Assembly: GCF_007559345.1 (NCBI RefSeq)
Contig: NZ_VMBH01000001.1
Coordinates: 496,001 to 560,000, forward strand
Reading direction: 5' to 3'
DNA length: 64,000 nucleotides
Origin: Cardinium endosymbiont of Dermatophagoides farinae
GTDB taxonomy: Bacteria > Bacteroidota > Bacteroidia > Cytophagales > Amoebophilaceae
Shown here: positions 31,267 to 41,395 of the stretch, piece after piece
Layout: each line of letters begins with the position of its first letter
Position numbering within the stretch: the stretch's first letter is position 1
Notes under the pieces: generated by a model
Seen by the model: the letters and a program-made list of their open reading frames with translations, nothing else
Databases searched by the model: none
What the model was told of the DNA's origin: nothing
Position numbers and translations under genes: made by a program

Positions 31267-32316
31267 TTATGTACCAGCGACTTCAATGGACTCTAAAGAA
31301 CTATTTAAGTCAACTTTTTCTTTGCTTTTTCTAAAAAATATATCTTGTATGCTGTTTGCTATCTTATTTGCGACTGCTGCTCCTAATGCAGCTCCAGTGT
31401 ATTGTGCAGTGTGTTTTGCTATCCATGTTATTATATTTGGTGTTGGATTTAGTGCTAGTGCTTGTTTTTCTTCTTCTATATTGTTCATATCTATATTATT
31501 AAGTATATACAAATAGGATCCAATATGTCCGCCAGCTAACGCCACTGCCCCTATAGGCAAATTTTCTGTTATACAGTACAATATGCACTTCCCATGACTG
31601 ATACAATTAGTGCATGTTTTCAACAATCCAGTCTTGGTGTACCAACTATTGTTATTAAGGTCTTCTGATTCAAGCATTGTTTTTGTTGCAACTTCTAACT
31701 TGTTTAGCGCATCCGGTTCTGTTAGATGGCTACAATCCGACAGGTCCCATCCCGGTTCGGGACCACTAGGATTATCTGGATGGCCTGAGTTACGTTTAGA
31801 ATCTGTTAGTTTGCTTGCAAGCATTGATCCTACCGTTGCTCCAATTAGGAGTACTACATTTTTTATGATTGGTTTGGTTTCTATTCCTTCTACCTTTATA
31901 AACTTATGAATAATAAAGTAGACAAAACTCGCACAGTCTAGAGATGCGCTCCCTTTAATGCAATATCTTAATAAGTCCTTACCATGATTTTTCCAATTAG
32001 CGCATGTTATCAATTTAGTGCATACTTTGCATAATCCAGTCTTTAATCCAGTCTTAATATTGGTATAGCAACTATTGTTATTAAGGTCTTCTGATTCAAG
32101 CATTGTTTTTATTGCAACTTCTGACTTTTTTAGCGTATCCGGTTTTGTTAGATGGCTACAATCCGACGGGTCCCATCCCATTTCGGGACCACTAGGATGA
32201 TTTTTCTTATCTTGGCAAGGTTTGAGACCTAGTTTGTTCCCTACAGAACATGATGAAAGCGTTGACAATAAAAATACTACCACTGCATGCCGAATAGTGA
32301 AATTGTTAGTAAGCAT
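31267..32316 (-). CDS. Orphan lipoprotein with an internal duplication
   Basis: The likely start is the ATG at 32316 (MLTNNFTIRHAVVVF), giving a signal region ending STLSSC, a lipobox. An upstream start would add a non-signal stretch. Two related blocks occur: HPSGPEMGWDPSDCSHL with MLESEDLNNNSCYT, and NPSGPEPGWDLSDCSHL with MLESEDLNNNSWYT. Each is followed by a Cys-rich part and a glycine-rich, possibly membrane-inserting stretch (GAALGAAVANKIA near the end). I recognise no family. Features suggest a surface-exposed or secreted, symbiont-specific protein. About 350 residues. Confidence 0.6.
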   Translation of the reverse strand: MLTNNFTIRHAVVVFLLSTLSSCSVGNKLGLKPCQDKKNHPSGPEMGWDPSDCSHLTKPDTLKKSEVAIKTMLESEDLNNNSCYTNIKTGLKTGLCKVCTKLITCANWKNHGKDLLRYCIKGSASLDCASFVYFIIHKFIKVEGIETKPIIKNVVLLIGATVGSMLASKLTDSKRNSGHPDNPSGPEPGWDLSDCSHLTEPDALNKLEVATKTMLESEDLNNNSWYTKTGLLKTCTNCISHGKCILYCITENLPIGAVALAGGHIGSYLYILNNIDMNNIEEEKQALALNPTPNIITWIAKHTAQYTGAALGAAVANKIANSIQDIFFRKSKEKVDLNSSLESIEVAGT

Positions 32317-32426
32317 AATAACTTGATGTATTGTTTTAATTATAATTTTTATATGAAAATATTCTGCAAATATACTCATTTTCAATTAATTAAAAAAAAG
32401 ATATACTATTTCTGCTTTTAACCTTT

Positions 32427-32645
32427 CTATAATAGGCTAATAATCTCCTTGTTTTTACCACTTAAATCTTTGCGTAGTCTTAAGACACGTTTTCTATGGG
32501 TATATTTTGCTTGTAGGTAAGGCTTGCCAATAGATCTAAAAGGGTGTATGATGCATTTGTAGTCAACATATAAGCTTTTTCCAATCAGCATTTGATAATA
32601 TTGCCAGAAGATTAAATAAATACAAATTAAGCCTATTAGGGGGGT
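32427..32645 (-). pseudogene. Unidentified gene fragment
   Basis: A minus-strand frame with no proper start reads LICIYLIFWQYYQMLIGKSL, then VDYKCIIHPFRSIGKPYLQ and a very basic end (THRKRVLRLRKDLSGKNKE) before TAG 32427-32429. A membrane segment precedes the basic tail. It occupies most of an otherwise empty 300-bp gap. I cannot assign it to a family, and it may be a chance frame. Confidence 0.25.
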
Positions 32646-32694
32646 ATAAGCCGCAGGGCATAGGAGTCATTAAGATGCTTTTTGAACAGTTCTA

Positions 32695-33609
32695 CTAAAA
32701 TATATTCCTCTTAGCATTCAACCGTTCGATGAAACGTGAAAATTTAGATCTTTCTTGTGGATTACCTGTATTGTTACGTGATATCCTTTCTAGATTCTTT
32801 AATCCCTCTTGTTGAACACTCTTGTAAATTTTTATATTACGTGATATTGATTTTTTGATATTATCTGGCATTTTACTCAGGATTTCTTTATTACTCATAA
32901 AGTCAGGAAATTCTTTTATCTCGTTTTTTATATATTCAATAAGTAAATCCGCCAGACTTTTTTTACTTTTAGAATCTGGAGCTAATTCCATACATACCTT
33001 TTCAAGGTATATGCCATCTGAGTTATTTTCTATCTTCTTATTAAGAACTTGCTGTTCTTTAGGCGGTAATTTAAGGCACCATTGCATAAGAGCCTTTAGA
33101 TAAAAATCATGGTGCTTTATTAGAAATTCTATTTTATCGCTTGTAACGTTACATTCTGGTAATAGGTAGTATGATCTGTATGAACGTTTACTTTTTTCCT
33201 CTTTTATGTCCTTTAGGATAAAGTCTATAAAGTTGATGAGGCGGCCAAGGCCATCAGGTATATTTTTTTTCCATGTTATTTCAAGTTCACTTGGCTCTTT
33301 CTTTTTCAGGGTCTCCTTAAGCTTGTTTTCCTTAACTTCCAGTTCTGTCTCCTTTTGTTCATTGATGAGATCATTTTCTGTTCTGTCATTTTGGTGATCT
33401 GTATTTTTTTGTTTATTACAAATAGGGAAAAGCTTATCCCCTGTTATGTCATTTTCCAGCTTCTCTTTTTGTAGCTTATCATGAAGATGATTTTTCGTTA
33501 CACTATTGTGCGTATCCTTAACTTCGTCCAATTTTTGCTCTGTGCACTTGCTACCAGTAAATATTGCTGTACATAAAGAAAGTAAAATTGGTTTATAGGC
33601 GTATTTCAT
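32695..33609 (-). CDS. Orphan secreted protein, charged and helical
   Basis: The start is placed at the ATG at 33609 (MKYAYKPILLSLCTAIF), because this gives a proper signal peptide ending near TGSKC, a possible lipobox. About 304 residues follow. Residues about 40-110 are rich in Lys, Glu and Asn with heptad-like spacing (EKLENDITGDKL, KENKLKETLKKKE), suggesting a coiled coil, and the rest is helical (SRNIKIYKSVQQEGLKNLE). No domain is recognised. Its neighbours are other orphan lipoproteins, which suggests a host-interaction role without proving it. Confidence 0.55.
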   Translation of the reverse strand: MKYAYKPILLSLCTAIFTGSKCTEQKLDEVKDTHNSVTKNHLHDKLQKEKLENDITGDKLFPICNKQKNTDHQNDRTENDLINEQKETELEVKENKLKETLKKKEPSELEITWKKNIPDGLGRLINFIDFILKDIKEEKSKRSYRSYYLLPECNVTSDKIEFLIKHHDFYLKALMQWCLKLPPKEQQVLNKKIENNSDGIYLEKVCMELAPDSKSKKSLADLLIEYIKNEIKEFPDFMSNKEILSKMPDNIKKSISRNIKIYKSVQQEGLKNLERISRNNTGNPQERSKFSRFIERLNAKRNIF

Positions 33610-33645
33610 GTGAAAGGTTATTTTTTTTAGGTAATGTTTAAAATT

Positions 33646-33693
33646 AGGCCTCATTCAAAACTCGACTACTAAATGGCAATTTTGGTGAGGTCT
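33646..33693 (+). repeat. Internally deleted family A element (48 bp)
   Basis: Only the left end (aggcctcattcaaaactcga) through ggcaattttggtg and the right terminus aggtct remain. It is flanked by ATT on both sides (33643-33645 and 33694-33696), so the target duplication survived the internal deletion. It lies 9 bp before a complete copy. Confidence 0.75.
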
Positions 33694-33702
33694 ATTGTAC
33701 TT

Positions 33703-33845
33703 AGACCTTCTGCAGAACCTATTTCTAATGGCAATTTTGGTGTCGAAGCTAGTCTACGCTCCTCACATACATTTAAGTATGCTGCGGTGCTCGATTGCGC
33801 TTCTCCTAAAAACTGCTGATCACAAATAGGTTTTGAAGAAGGTCT
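33703..33845 (+). repeat. Family A palindromic element, 143 bp
   Basis: This complete copy has several point differences (agctagtctacgctcctcac). The flanks CTT and AAC do not match. It lies just past the 3' end of the mtaB gene. On the minus strand it has an accidental open frame through the whole element. Confidence 0.92.
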
Positions 33846-33870
33846 AACGTAAAGCCAAGCAAAACCACGC

Positions 33871-35187
33871 CTAAGTGGATGTACACAATGTTGGTACAAC
33901 CATTCCTGCTGCGTTGACCTCTTTGAGGCGCACCTTACAGAGTTTACTGGCCAATGTCTCTTGGTAGGGTATTTGCACCCGAATATAATTTTCTGTAAAC
34001 CCTTCCATTATATCATCATCTGCTCCATATTCAAATAGAACCGTAGCAGTATGGCCCAGGTGTTGGGTATAAAAGTCTCTGAGTTTTTTTTCTGAAAGGA
34101 TGCGCAGCATTCTGGCCCGTTTTACACGTTCTTGTTGCGGTACTACACCCGCCATGTTAGCTGCTTTTGTATTGGGTCTTTCTGAGTAAGGAAATACATG
34201 TATATAGGCAATAGGCAATCGATTTAAAAAATGATAGCTTTCTAAGAAGTCTGCTTCTGTTTCGCCTGGAAACCCAACCAGTACATCTACGCCTATGCAA
34301 CAGGTCGGCATTTGTGCTTTTATATGGGCTATACGTTCTTGGTACAGTGCGGTTAAATAGCGGCGGCGCATGGCTTTTAAAATCTTATCACTACCAGATT
34401 GTAGGGGAATGTGGAAGTGGGGCACAAAGCGTTTGGAGCTGGCTACAAAATCTATAATTTCATTACGAAGCAGGTTCGGCTCAATAGAGGAGATGCGAAA
34501 ACGTTCTATCCCATCTACTTCATCTAAGGCTTGAATCAGTTCAAAAAAATTGGTTTGGCGTTTGGCATCAATGATGCCAAAATCCCCTAAGTTAACACCG
34601 GTTAGGACAATTTCTTTTACATTTTTGGTGACAATTTCTTTGGCTTGTGTGACCACTTCTGCAACGGTAGCGCTTCTGCTAGGACCTCTAGCCAGTGGTA
34701 TGGTACAAAAAGAACAGGCATAGCTACAACCATCCTGTACTTTAAGAAAAGTCCTGGTTCGGTCGCCTATAGAATAGGCAGGGGAGAAGGTTAGCTTTTC
34801 TTTGATAGAGGCAACCTGTATCGTAGCTGGTTCATCCGATTTTTTTTTATTCCAATCGGTAATCCAATCAAGCAGCTTGAATTTTTCATGCGTGCCAAAT
34901 ACCGCATCCACACCTGGTATCGCTGCAATCGCTTCTGGCTTAAGTTGGGCATAGCAGCCTATCACGATTACAAAGGCCTCTGGTGCCATTTTTAGCGCTT
35001 CTCTAACAATTCTTGCACACTTATGGTCTGCATGCTCCGTTACAGAACAGGTGTTCAAGACAAAAACATGCGGCCGTTGCGCTAAGGTTACAGAAACAAA
35101 TCCTTTTTCTGTAAACAATCGACCAATCGCAGAGGTTTCGGAAAAATTCAATTTGCAGCCTAGGGTATGAAAAGCAACTTTTTTCAT
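33871..35187 (-). CDS. mtaB: tRNA methylthiotransferase MtaB (t6A to ms2t6A)
   Basis: This 438-residue radical SAM methylthiotransferase carries an N-terminal UPF0004 domain with Cys residues for the auxiliary [4Fe-4S] cluster (LGCKLNFSE, NTCSVTEHAD, VIGCYAQ). The radical SAM motif is CSYACSFC (DGCSYACSFCTIPLARG) and a C-terminal TRAM domain is present. The sequence context GCKLNFSE is typical of MtaB rather than MiaB or RimO. It adds a methylthio group to t6A37 of tRNAs. It appears intact, and a short-form palindromic element lies 35 bp before its start. Confidence 0.92.
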   Translation of the reverse strand: MKKVAFHTLGCKLNFSETSAIGRLFTEKGFVSVTLAQRPHVFVLNTCSVTEHADHKCARIVREALKMAPEAFVIVIGCYAQLKPEAIAAIPGVDAVFGTHEKFKLLDWITDWNKKKSDEPATIQVASIKEKLTFSPAYSIGDRTRTFLKVQDGCSYACSFCTIPLARGPSRSATVAEVVTQAKEIVTKNVKEIVLTGVNLGDFGIIDAKRQTNFFELIQALDEVDGIERFRISSIEPNLLRNEIIDFVASSKRFVPHFHIPLQSGSDKILKAMRRRYLTALYQERIAHIKAQMPTCCIGVDVLVGFPGETEADFLESYHFLNRLPIAYIHVFPYSERPNTKAANMAGVVPQQERVKRARMLRILSEKKLRDFYTQHLGHTATVLFEYGADDDIMEGFTENYIRVQIPYQETLASKLCKVRLKEVNAAGMVVPTLCTST

Positions 35188-35222
35188 TCGGTTGTTAAAG
35201 TTTTTCAGTGATTTATCTCAAG

Positions 35223-35349
35223 AGACCTTCTTCAAAACCTATTTGTGATCAGCAGTTTTTAGGAGAAGCGCAGTCGCCAGCATACTAAATGTATTTGAGG
35301 AGCATAGACCACAAAATTGCCATTTAGCAATAGGTTTTGCAGAAGGTCT
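35223..35349 (-). repeat. Family A palindromic element, 127-bp form, reverse orientation
   Basis: This short-form copy (catagaccacaaaattgcc variant) has flanks AAG and AAT. It lies upstream of mtaB. The following stretch to about 35600 shows no gene or clear hairpin. Confidence 0.9.
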
Positions 35350-35625
35350 AATAACCTACTGGGATGATATCGGTTCAAGCCTATCAATAAGGTAAAGCTA
35401 TTTAAAGTTTAGACAAGTTTACGTAAAAAGGTATACAAATGTAAACAAATCTGGCCAATTGGCTTTTTGGAATCTCTAAGTGGCAGTTTGAATTGATTTG
35501 AACTAGGTTTACAATCGCTTGCCAATTCGTAGGAAATCACTAGATGGACTGTCGAATTTATAATAGCAACCTGCCTTAAAATTGTAAAATTTTAGCTGCA
35601 ACCTGGTTTTTCAAAATCGATTGAC

Positions 35626-35633
35626 TATCTTTG
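35626..35633 (+). promoter_or_regulatory. Possible -7 promoter element
   Basis: TATCTTTG matches the Bacteroidota -7 consensus TAnnTTTG about 85 bp before the orphan lipoprotein gene at 35719. No convincing TTTG -33 element is found at the right distance, so support is weak. Confidence 0.3.
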
Positions 35634-35718
35634 CATAATCGTAAGCAAGTTTTTATGCTCTTTAAACAATAAAACAAATAATTTACTAAAAACTAAACAA
35701 TAATCAAAACCATAATAT

Positions 35719-36885
35719 ATGAAAAATAATAAAGGGAGTACGAAACTATCTAATGTATTTGTACAAGGGATTACTGCGTTACCCCTTGCTTTATCGTTAC
35801 AATTCAGTGCCGGTTGTACTATTAAGCAGCAGAATATGTGGGGGGAGTCCTGCAAGATGTCCTACTTACCTTTGTGTGAAGATACTCCTACACTCAAAGA
35901 TATATTCGGAAATGGTAATCTAGTACAAACAGTGAGAGAGTTGCTGCCCATTTTGAATGATTCTAATTCCGAAGATATCAAGCAGATCTTAAACCAATAT
36001 TATTATTATAAAGATAAGTTAACTATACTTGCAATCCTTCTACAGAAAGCCGTTTCACACGAACTCTTTGCACATAAAAAATCTAATAAATTTTTCGACC
36101 TTATCGAGGAAATGATAAAATATTCTAAATATATAGATTTTAATAAAGCAAAAGAGGGTATTAGTTCTTTCCATTACATCTTGGACCTTATTCAAAAGGA
36201 TCTGCTTGCAACAAAAAAAATACAAAAAATTTTACTTAAGCTTCTAGAGAAATATGAAGCTATAGATTTCACGAGCCAAGACAAAAATGGTAGGCCTCCA
36301 ATTAAGGTGCTACTTAACTTAAGTAGAAAGTCATTCTCGAATGCCGACCCTGGCGATTTCTCTTCTATAATTTCAAAAACAATCTGTAAATATAAGTTAG
36401 AGCATTTCCTATTGAAGGATAGAAAAGATAGATGTCTATTGCACTATGTTACACGCTGTCCTATTCCTTTTCTTATTCCTTTTCCTGTTCCTATAGAAGA
36501 TAAAATTAAAGATAAAATTGAACATAATCTAAATCTATGTAAAAACTTGATTAAACTGCTACAAGGTTTAGGTTGCAGCAATCAAGAAATATTTGATATG
36601 TTCTTTTTTAAAGATAAAAAAGAACGTAATCCATTGCGTAATATGGCGGATTGCTTTTCGGATATCTTTGAACAATTTGTAGAAGGTTTAGTCGATCTCT
36701 TGCATTTAGACTCAGGGCAGCTTAAGCGTATCAAGCGTACCCTCCTTGAGGCTAAATCTGAATCTAAGAAAAAAAGTTTGTTGTTTGAAAAACCATTACG
36801 TTCGAGGTATAGAAAGTGTATAAACATAGTAGAAGAAAAGATCCAAAAGGAAGAAAGCAAGCAGACCGTTCTAAATAATCTATAG
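35719..36885 (+). CDS. Orphan lipoprotein, helical, possibly ankyrin-like
   Basis: This 388-residue protein has an N-terminal signal region ending LQFSAGC, a lipobox, so it is probably exported and lipid-anchored. The mature part is helical, with stretches such as IDFTSQDKNGRPPIKVLLNL and LKDRKDRCLLHYVTRC that have the rhythm of degenerate ankyrin repeats. The C-terminus is strongly charged (EEKIQKEESKQT). I find no enzyme motif. The layout resembles other symbiont effector candidates, but function is not shown. Confidence 0.6.
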   Translation: MKNNKGSTKLSNVFVQGITALPLALSLQFSAGCTIKQQNMWGESCKMSYLPLCEDTPTLKDIFGNGNLVQTVRELLPILNDSNSEDIKQILNQYYYYKDKLTILAILLQKAVSHELFAHKKSNKFFDLIEEMIKYSKYIDFNKAKEGISSFHYILDLIQKDLLATKKIQKILLKLLEKYEAIDFTSQDKNGRPPIKVLLNLSRKSFSNADPGDFSSIISKTICKYKLEHFLLKDRKDRCLLHYVTRCPIPFLIPFPVPIEDKIKDKIEHNLNLCKNLIKLLQGLGCSNQEIFDMFFFKDKKERNPLRNMADCFSDIFEQFVEGLVDLLHLDSGQLKRIKRTLLEAKSESKKKSLLFEKPLRSRYRKCINIVEEKIQKEESKQTVLNNL

Positions 36886-37024
36886 TATGCTATAAGTAAG
36901 TAGGAATGTAAATGCCTACTTACTTTCCTTACATCATCTGCTTAATTTAATCTGAGCGCAAGGTAGGCGTGTTAAGTCTATCACTTTATTTATTCAGTCA
37001 TATGGCATTATCACCTCCAAAACA

Positions 37025-37212
37025 AGAAAAACGCGCCCTTGGAAAAAGTTACGATCAGAAAGTGCAGCTTACAGATGATTAGGAAAAACAGATTCCTTTC
37101 AAGCCCGCGGAGCGGGCGGTTCCTGTTTTTCCATCTGTAAGTCTGCACTTTCAGCAACTTTTTCCATCAGCGCTTGATTTTTTGCTTACTTTTTGATCAA
37201 GCAAAAAGTAAG
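37025..37212. repeat. Family B hairpin repeat, best copy
   Basis: The left arm ggaaaaagttacgatcagaa..gtgcagcttacagatg is mirrored by catctgtaag..gcactttcagcaactttttcc, giving arms of about 45 bp around a variable centre that itself holds gcccgcggagcgggc. The tail hairpin CTTACTTTTTG-ATCAAG-CAAAAAGTAAG closes it. A worn partial copy continues to about 37306, ending in CGCACTTTTTT..AAAAAAGTGCG. Confidence 0.8.
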
Positions 37213-37343
37213 GATACAAATTCCATCTGTAAGGGCGGATTCCGCAACTTTTTGCCGAGGGCTTGATTTTTTGCGCACTTTTTTCTTGATAAAAAAGTGC
37301 GATAAATTGCCTTATTAGCCATTGACTTGAACAGATATCTCTC

Positions 37344-37373
37344 CGGCTCTGTCCACTTAAGTGGACAGAGCCG
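37344..37373. terminator. Perfect 30-bp palindrome 3' of lon
   Basis: The arm CGGCTCTGTCCACTT is exactly mirrored without a spacer (37344-37358 and 37359-37373). It lies about 10 bp past the lon stop codon and between the ends of lon and the family B repeat. It probably acts as a transcription terminator, although a spacer-free palindrome could also be a protein-binding site. Confidence 0.5.
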
Positions 37374-37382
37374 ACCCTTTAC

Positions 37383-39860
37383 TTACTTACTTGCTATCGT
37401 TTCACTACCATCCCAGATCTTTGCACCAGGTATTTTATTTTCTTGCAATGCCAGCTGATAGACCTGATCTACAGAATCTACATAGTGAAATATTAAATTT
37501 TCACGGTAGATTTCTTTGATCTCTTGAACATCTTTTTTGTTTTTGCTGCTGAGTATAATCTCTTTCATGCCCACACGCTTTGCGGCTAGAATTTTTTCTT
37601 TAATGCCACCTACTGGCAGTACTTCGCCGCGTAGGGTAATTTCTCCTGTCATAGCCAAGCGGTCTTTAACCTTTTTTTGGGTATAGAGAGAGGCCAATGA
37701 GGTAAAAAGGGTAATCCCTGCAGAAGGACCATCCTTAGGAACGGCGCCAGAGGGTACATGAATGTGTAGGTCATAATTTTCAAACACACCATGTGATACG
37801 TCAAGGTATTGGTCGTTTGCTTTTAGGTAAGAAAGAGCAGTCATAGCAGATTCCTTCATTACTTCTCCTAAGTGGCCAGACAAATTAACCCTCCCTTTCC
37901 CTTTGCTCAACACAGATTCTATAAAAAGAATTTCACCACCAGAGGCAGTCCATGCTAAACCAACCGAAACACCAGGCAGCGGTGTGGTGTGATAAGGGAC
38001 CTGGTCAAATGGCTCTGGACCAAGTAAAGTAATGACATCTGATGGTTTGAGTTTTTTGGTGTAAGCTTCGCTTAAAGCAATCGATTTGGCAGTTTTTCTG
38101 CAAATATTGGCGATCTGACGCGATAGCTCACGCACACCAGATTCCCGTGTGTAACTTGCTATAATGGTGGCAAAGGCATCATCTTGTATGGCTAAATCGG
38201 TAGCTTTTAGGCCATGCTCTTTTCTTTCTTTGGGGAAAAGATATTTTTTTGCAATTTCTATCTTTTCTTCTAGCAGATAACCACTTACTTCAATAACCTC
38301 CATTCTGTCTTGTAAAGCAGCTGGAATACGATCCATCGAATTGGCAGTGGCCACAAACAAAATATTAGAAAGGTCGTATGGAACCTCCAAAAAATTATCT
38401 ACAAAAGCATTGTTTTGCTCTGGATCTAGGACCTCAAGTAGGGCAGATGCTGGATCCCCACGCATGCCGTCTATTTTATCTATTTCATCCAATACAATAA
38501 TCGGATTGGATGAACCCATTTTTTGAATGTTATAGATGATTTTTCCAGGCATGGCGCCAATATAGGTTTTTCTATGGCCACGTATCTCTGCTTCATCATT
38601 TAGCCCTCCTAATGCAATGCGGGCATACTTCCTACCCATTGCTTTTGCAATAGACTTGCCTAAAGATGTTTTGCCTACCCCAGGAGGACCACATAAACAT
38701 AAAATAGGCCCTTTCATATTCTTTTTTAGCTGTAATACCGCTAAAAACTCTAAAAGACGCTCTTTTACTTTTTCAATACCATAGTGGTCTACATCAAAAA
38801 TCTTCTTGGCGCGGTTCAGGTCTAGATTATCTTTGGTGTAGGTATTCCAAGGAAGCTCTACGAGTAGCTCTGCATGGTTGATGCTGATAGAGTAGTCTGG
38901 ACTATGGGGACTGATCCGCTCTGCTTTTTCCAATGCTTTTTTAAAATAATCTGCTACTTCTTTAGGCCATTGTTTTTTATTGCCTTTTTCACGCAATGCG
39001 TCGATTTCATCCGAAAGGTCGTTTTCACCAAGTTCATCTTGGAGTACTTTAACTTGTTGTCTTAAGTAATAATCCCGTTGCTGCTGGCTAATATCGGAAT
39101 GCACTTTATCCTGAATCTCTTTTTTAAGCTCGGAGATTTCTAGCTCTTTAAGCAGATGCTTTAAAAGCAAGTTGGCGCGTTTGCTGCTGTTGTTTAATGA
39201 TAGTAACTTTTGCTTGTAATCGATATCTGTATTTAAATTAGAAGCTAAAAAGTAGGTAAGAAAATGTAGGCTTTTAATATTGGCTAGCATAGCCTGCGCT
39301 TCACTAGAGCCCTCAGATCGAAACTTAAGGATCTTAATTGCAACATCTTTCAATGACTGCATGAGTGCAAGCACTTTTTTATCTTCTTTATAAGGTTGGT
39401 CTTTGAGCAGTTGAATGGTAGCTTCTAGCCCTAATGACTCTGTAAAGAGTTGAATGGTGTAAAATTTTTGCCTGCCATGCACCAAAGCAATCGTTTTACC
39501 ATTTGGTAAATTAATGATTTTAATGATTTTAGCTAGTGTACCTATTAGATAAATATCGCTTGGCTTACCTTCAAAGGTTTCTGGGTTGCGTTGTGCAATA
39601 ATGCCTAGTAGCCCATCTTTTTCATGTATGGTTTCTATCAAATGCACCGCCTGCCTTTCCTTAACGGTAATAGGTACCACAACATTGGGAAAAAGTACCG
39701 TGTTACGAAGCGCTAACAAGGGTATTTTATCTTGGGTCCCCTCATCAGAGGGCTGTTCTTTTTCATCAGAGACAATCAGCTCTACCATGCCGCCTATGCC
39801 ATCCTCACCCCATCCAGAAGCAAGGCCCCCATCCATTACTAGTGACTTATTGAAGTACAT
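37383..39860 (-). CDS. lon: ATP-dependent protease Lon
   Basis: This 825-residue protein has the N-terminal LON substrate domain ([18 protein letters not shown]), the AAA+ module with Walker [14 protein letters not shown] and Walker [12 protein letters not shown], and the C-terminal protease domain with catalytic Ser in KDGPSAGIT and Lys in [13 protein letters not shown]. Length and order are normal. It degrades misfolded and regulatory proteins in the cytoplasm. It is flanked by the rseP and hslU genes on the same strand, forming a local proteolysis cluster, though gaps suggest separate transcripts. It appears intact. Confidence 0.96.
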   Translation of the reverse strand: MYFNKSLVMDGGLASGWGEDGIGGMVELIVSDEKEQPSDEGTQDKIPLLALRNTVLFPNVVVPITVKERQAVHLIETIHEKDGLLGIIAQRNPETFEGKPSDIYLIGTLAKIIKIINLPNGKTIALVHGRQKFYTIQLFTESLGLEATIQLLKDQPYKEDKKVLALMQSLKDVAIKILKFRSEGSSEAQAMLANIKSLHFLTYFLASNLNTDIDYKQKLLSLNNSSKRANLLLKHLLKELEISELKKEIQDKVHSDISQQQRDYYLRQQVKVLQDELGENDLSDEIDALREKGNKKQWPKEVADYFKKALEKAERISPHSPDYSISINHAELLVELPWNTYTKDNLDLNRAKKIFDVDHYGIEKVKERLLEFLAVLQLKKNMKGPILCLCGPPGVGKTSLGKSIAKAMGRKYARIALGGLNDEAEIRGHRKTYIGAMPGKIIYNIQKMGSSNPIIVLDEIDKIDGMRGDPASALLEVLDPEQNNAFVDNFLEVPYDLSNILFVATANSMDRIPAALQDRMEVIEVSGYLLEEKIEIAKKYLFPKERKEHGLKATDLAIQDDAFATIIASYTRESGVRELSRQIANICRKTAKSIALSEAYTKKLKPSDVITLLGPEPFDQVPYHTTPLPGVSVGLAWTASGGEILFIESVLSKGKGRVNLSGHLGEVMKESAMTALSYLKANDQYLDVSHGVFENYDLHIHVPSGAVPKDGPSAGITLFTSLASLYTQKKVKDRLAMTGEITLRGEVLPVGGIKEKILAAKRVGMKEIILSSKNKKDVQEIKEIYRENLIFHYVDSVDQVYQLALQENKIPGAKIWDGSETIASK

Positions 39861-39961
39861 ATGGTTATAAATGGTTTATATTTACGTTTCTATTATAAAG
39901 TATATAATAGTACAAGCAAATAATATGCCAGAAAAGTGAAAATAATAGGCTTGCTAATTAT

Positions 39962-41272
39962 TTATAATAACTTACGAATATCATTACTCAATGCATAAAA
40001 CGTAAGTAAAAGTATAAGAATCATCCCCAATTTTTGGGTGGTTTTTAAAAATCTGTCAGAAGGTTTTCTGCCAGATATTGCTTCATACAATATGCATAAA
40101 GCATGCCCTCCATCTAATGCTGGAATGGGTAGCAAATTGATTACAGCAATGGCAATGGATAAAGAAGCAACCAACATCCAGAATCTATATCCAATAAACT
40201 CATTGCCAAAGCTTTGGGCAATGCCAATGGGACCACTTAAAGAGTTTTTTAAATTCAGCTTGCCTGTAATTAATTTCCAGATGGCTAAGAATTGTGCCTG
40301 CATCAAATCCCAAGTTTTGCCTAGACCAATAGGAATAGATGCTATAAATGAATAATTTAAGTTTTTATACCTATATGGAGATGCATCCAATTGAATACCT
40401 AATCCTTGCTGGCTCACCTGAATAGCGGTGGACATTTGCCTACCATCGCGTAGATAGGCCACTTTGACGGTTGTATCTATAGAAGCTTTAACGATCTTCC
40501 TTAATTCACCTATGTCAAGCGTAGATTGGCCCGCTACTTCAATGATTTGATCTCCATCCATTAAACCTGCTTGTGCAGCATTGCTGCCCGGGGCAACCTC
40601 TTGAATGAAACAAGGGTAAATGGGCCGTATAAACATATCTTTTTTTAGGTCTGCAAAGTCTTCTATGAGCTTTTCTGGAATGGGTAGTTCGAGTAGCTTA
40701 CCAGCTCTTTCAATGGTATAGTAGCTTTTACTACGGAGTAAAAGGTTGGGCGATAGGATATCATTAAAATCTTCAAAATCTTTTCCATTGATTTGGATGA
40801 TTTGGTCCCCTATTTTAAAACCCATTTGGCTACCTATTGCACTGGGTATAATTCCATATTTATTTACTTCATCTTTAGGTAAATAGTTATAGCCCATCAT
40901 ATAGGTTAAACCAATCCATATAAAGATGGCACTGATCAGGTTAAAAATAATACCCCCCAGTATAGCAATCAGCCGCTGCCAAGCTGGCTTTGAACGAAAC
41001 TCCCAAGGCTGTGGGCTATGCTGCAGATGATTGGTATCCAATGACTCATCCACCATACCTGCAATCTGAACCGCTCCACCTAGCGGGATCGATCCTAAGG
41101 AATATTCCGTTTCACCCCATTTTATTTTAAATATTTTAGGCGGGAATCCAATCATATAGCTGTTGACCCGCATTTTAAACAGCTTGGCAAAGAGTAGATG
41201 ACCCAATTCATGCATGCCAACCATAATGAATAGAGCTGCCAAAAATTGAACAGTCTTAATAAGAAACGCCAT
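39962..41272 (-). CDS. rseP: RseP-type site-2 zinc protease
   Basis: This 436-residue membrane protease has zinc motif HELGH at residues 21-25 inside the first helix, a tandem PDZ region (GFKIGDQIIQINGKDFED and AGLMDGDQIIEVAGQS), and the second catalytic motif NLLPIPALDGGH near the C-terminus. It performs intramembrane cleavage, classically of anti-sigma factors, and also clears signal peptides. The rse partner genes are not present here. It is intact and of normal family length. Confidence 0.94.
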   Translation of the reverse strand: MAFLIKTVQFLAALFIMVGMHELGHLLFAKLFKMRVNSYMIGFPPKIFKIKWGETEYSLGSIPLGGAVQIAGMVDESLDTNHLQHSPQPWEFRSKPAWQRLIAILGGIIFNLISAIFIWIGLTYMMGYNYLPKDEVNKYGIIPSAIGSQMGFKIGDQIIQINGKDFEDFNDILSPNLLLRSKSYYTIERAGKLLELPIPEKLIEDFADLKKDMFIRPIYPCFIQEVAPGSNAAQAGLMDGDQIIEVAGQSTLDIGELRKIVKASIDTTVKVAYLRDGRQMSTAIQVSQQGLGIQLDASPYRYKNLNYSFIASIPIGLGKTWDLMQAQFLAIWKLITGKLNLKNSLSGPIGIAQSFGNEFIGYRFWMLVASLSIAIAVINLLPIPALDGGHALCILYEAISGRKPSDRFLKTTQKLGMILILLLTFYALSNDIRKLL

Positions 41273-41395
41273 ATGGTATAGTAATCGTTATTGTATTAGT
41301 GCATAAATATAAGCAAAAAATAGAGAATATGTCTTAAAGCATGATGCAGACTGCGTTATGGATGGAAAAAATGAGTTGTCTACTAAAAAGCACCC

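Noticed and set aside
33669-33899. 76-residue minus-strand frame over a family A element
   Set aside because: It is the accidental open strand of an intergenic element plus the 3' end of mtaB in another frame. It has no start signal or homologue logic.
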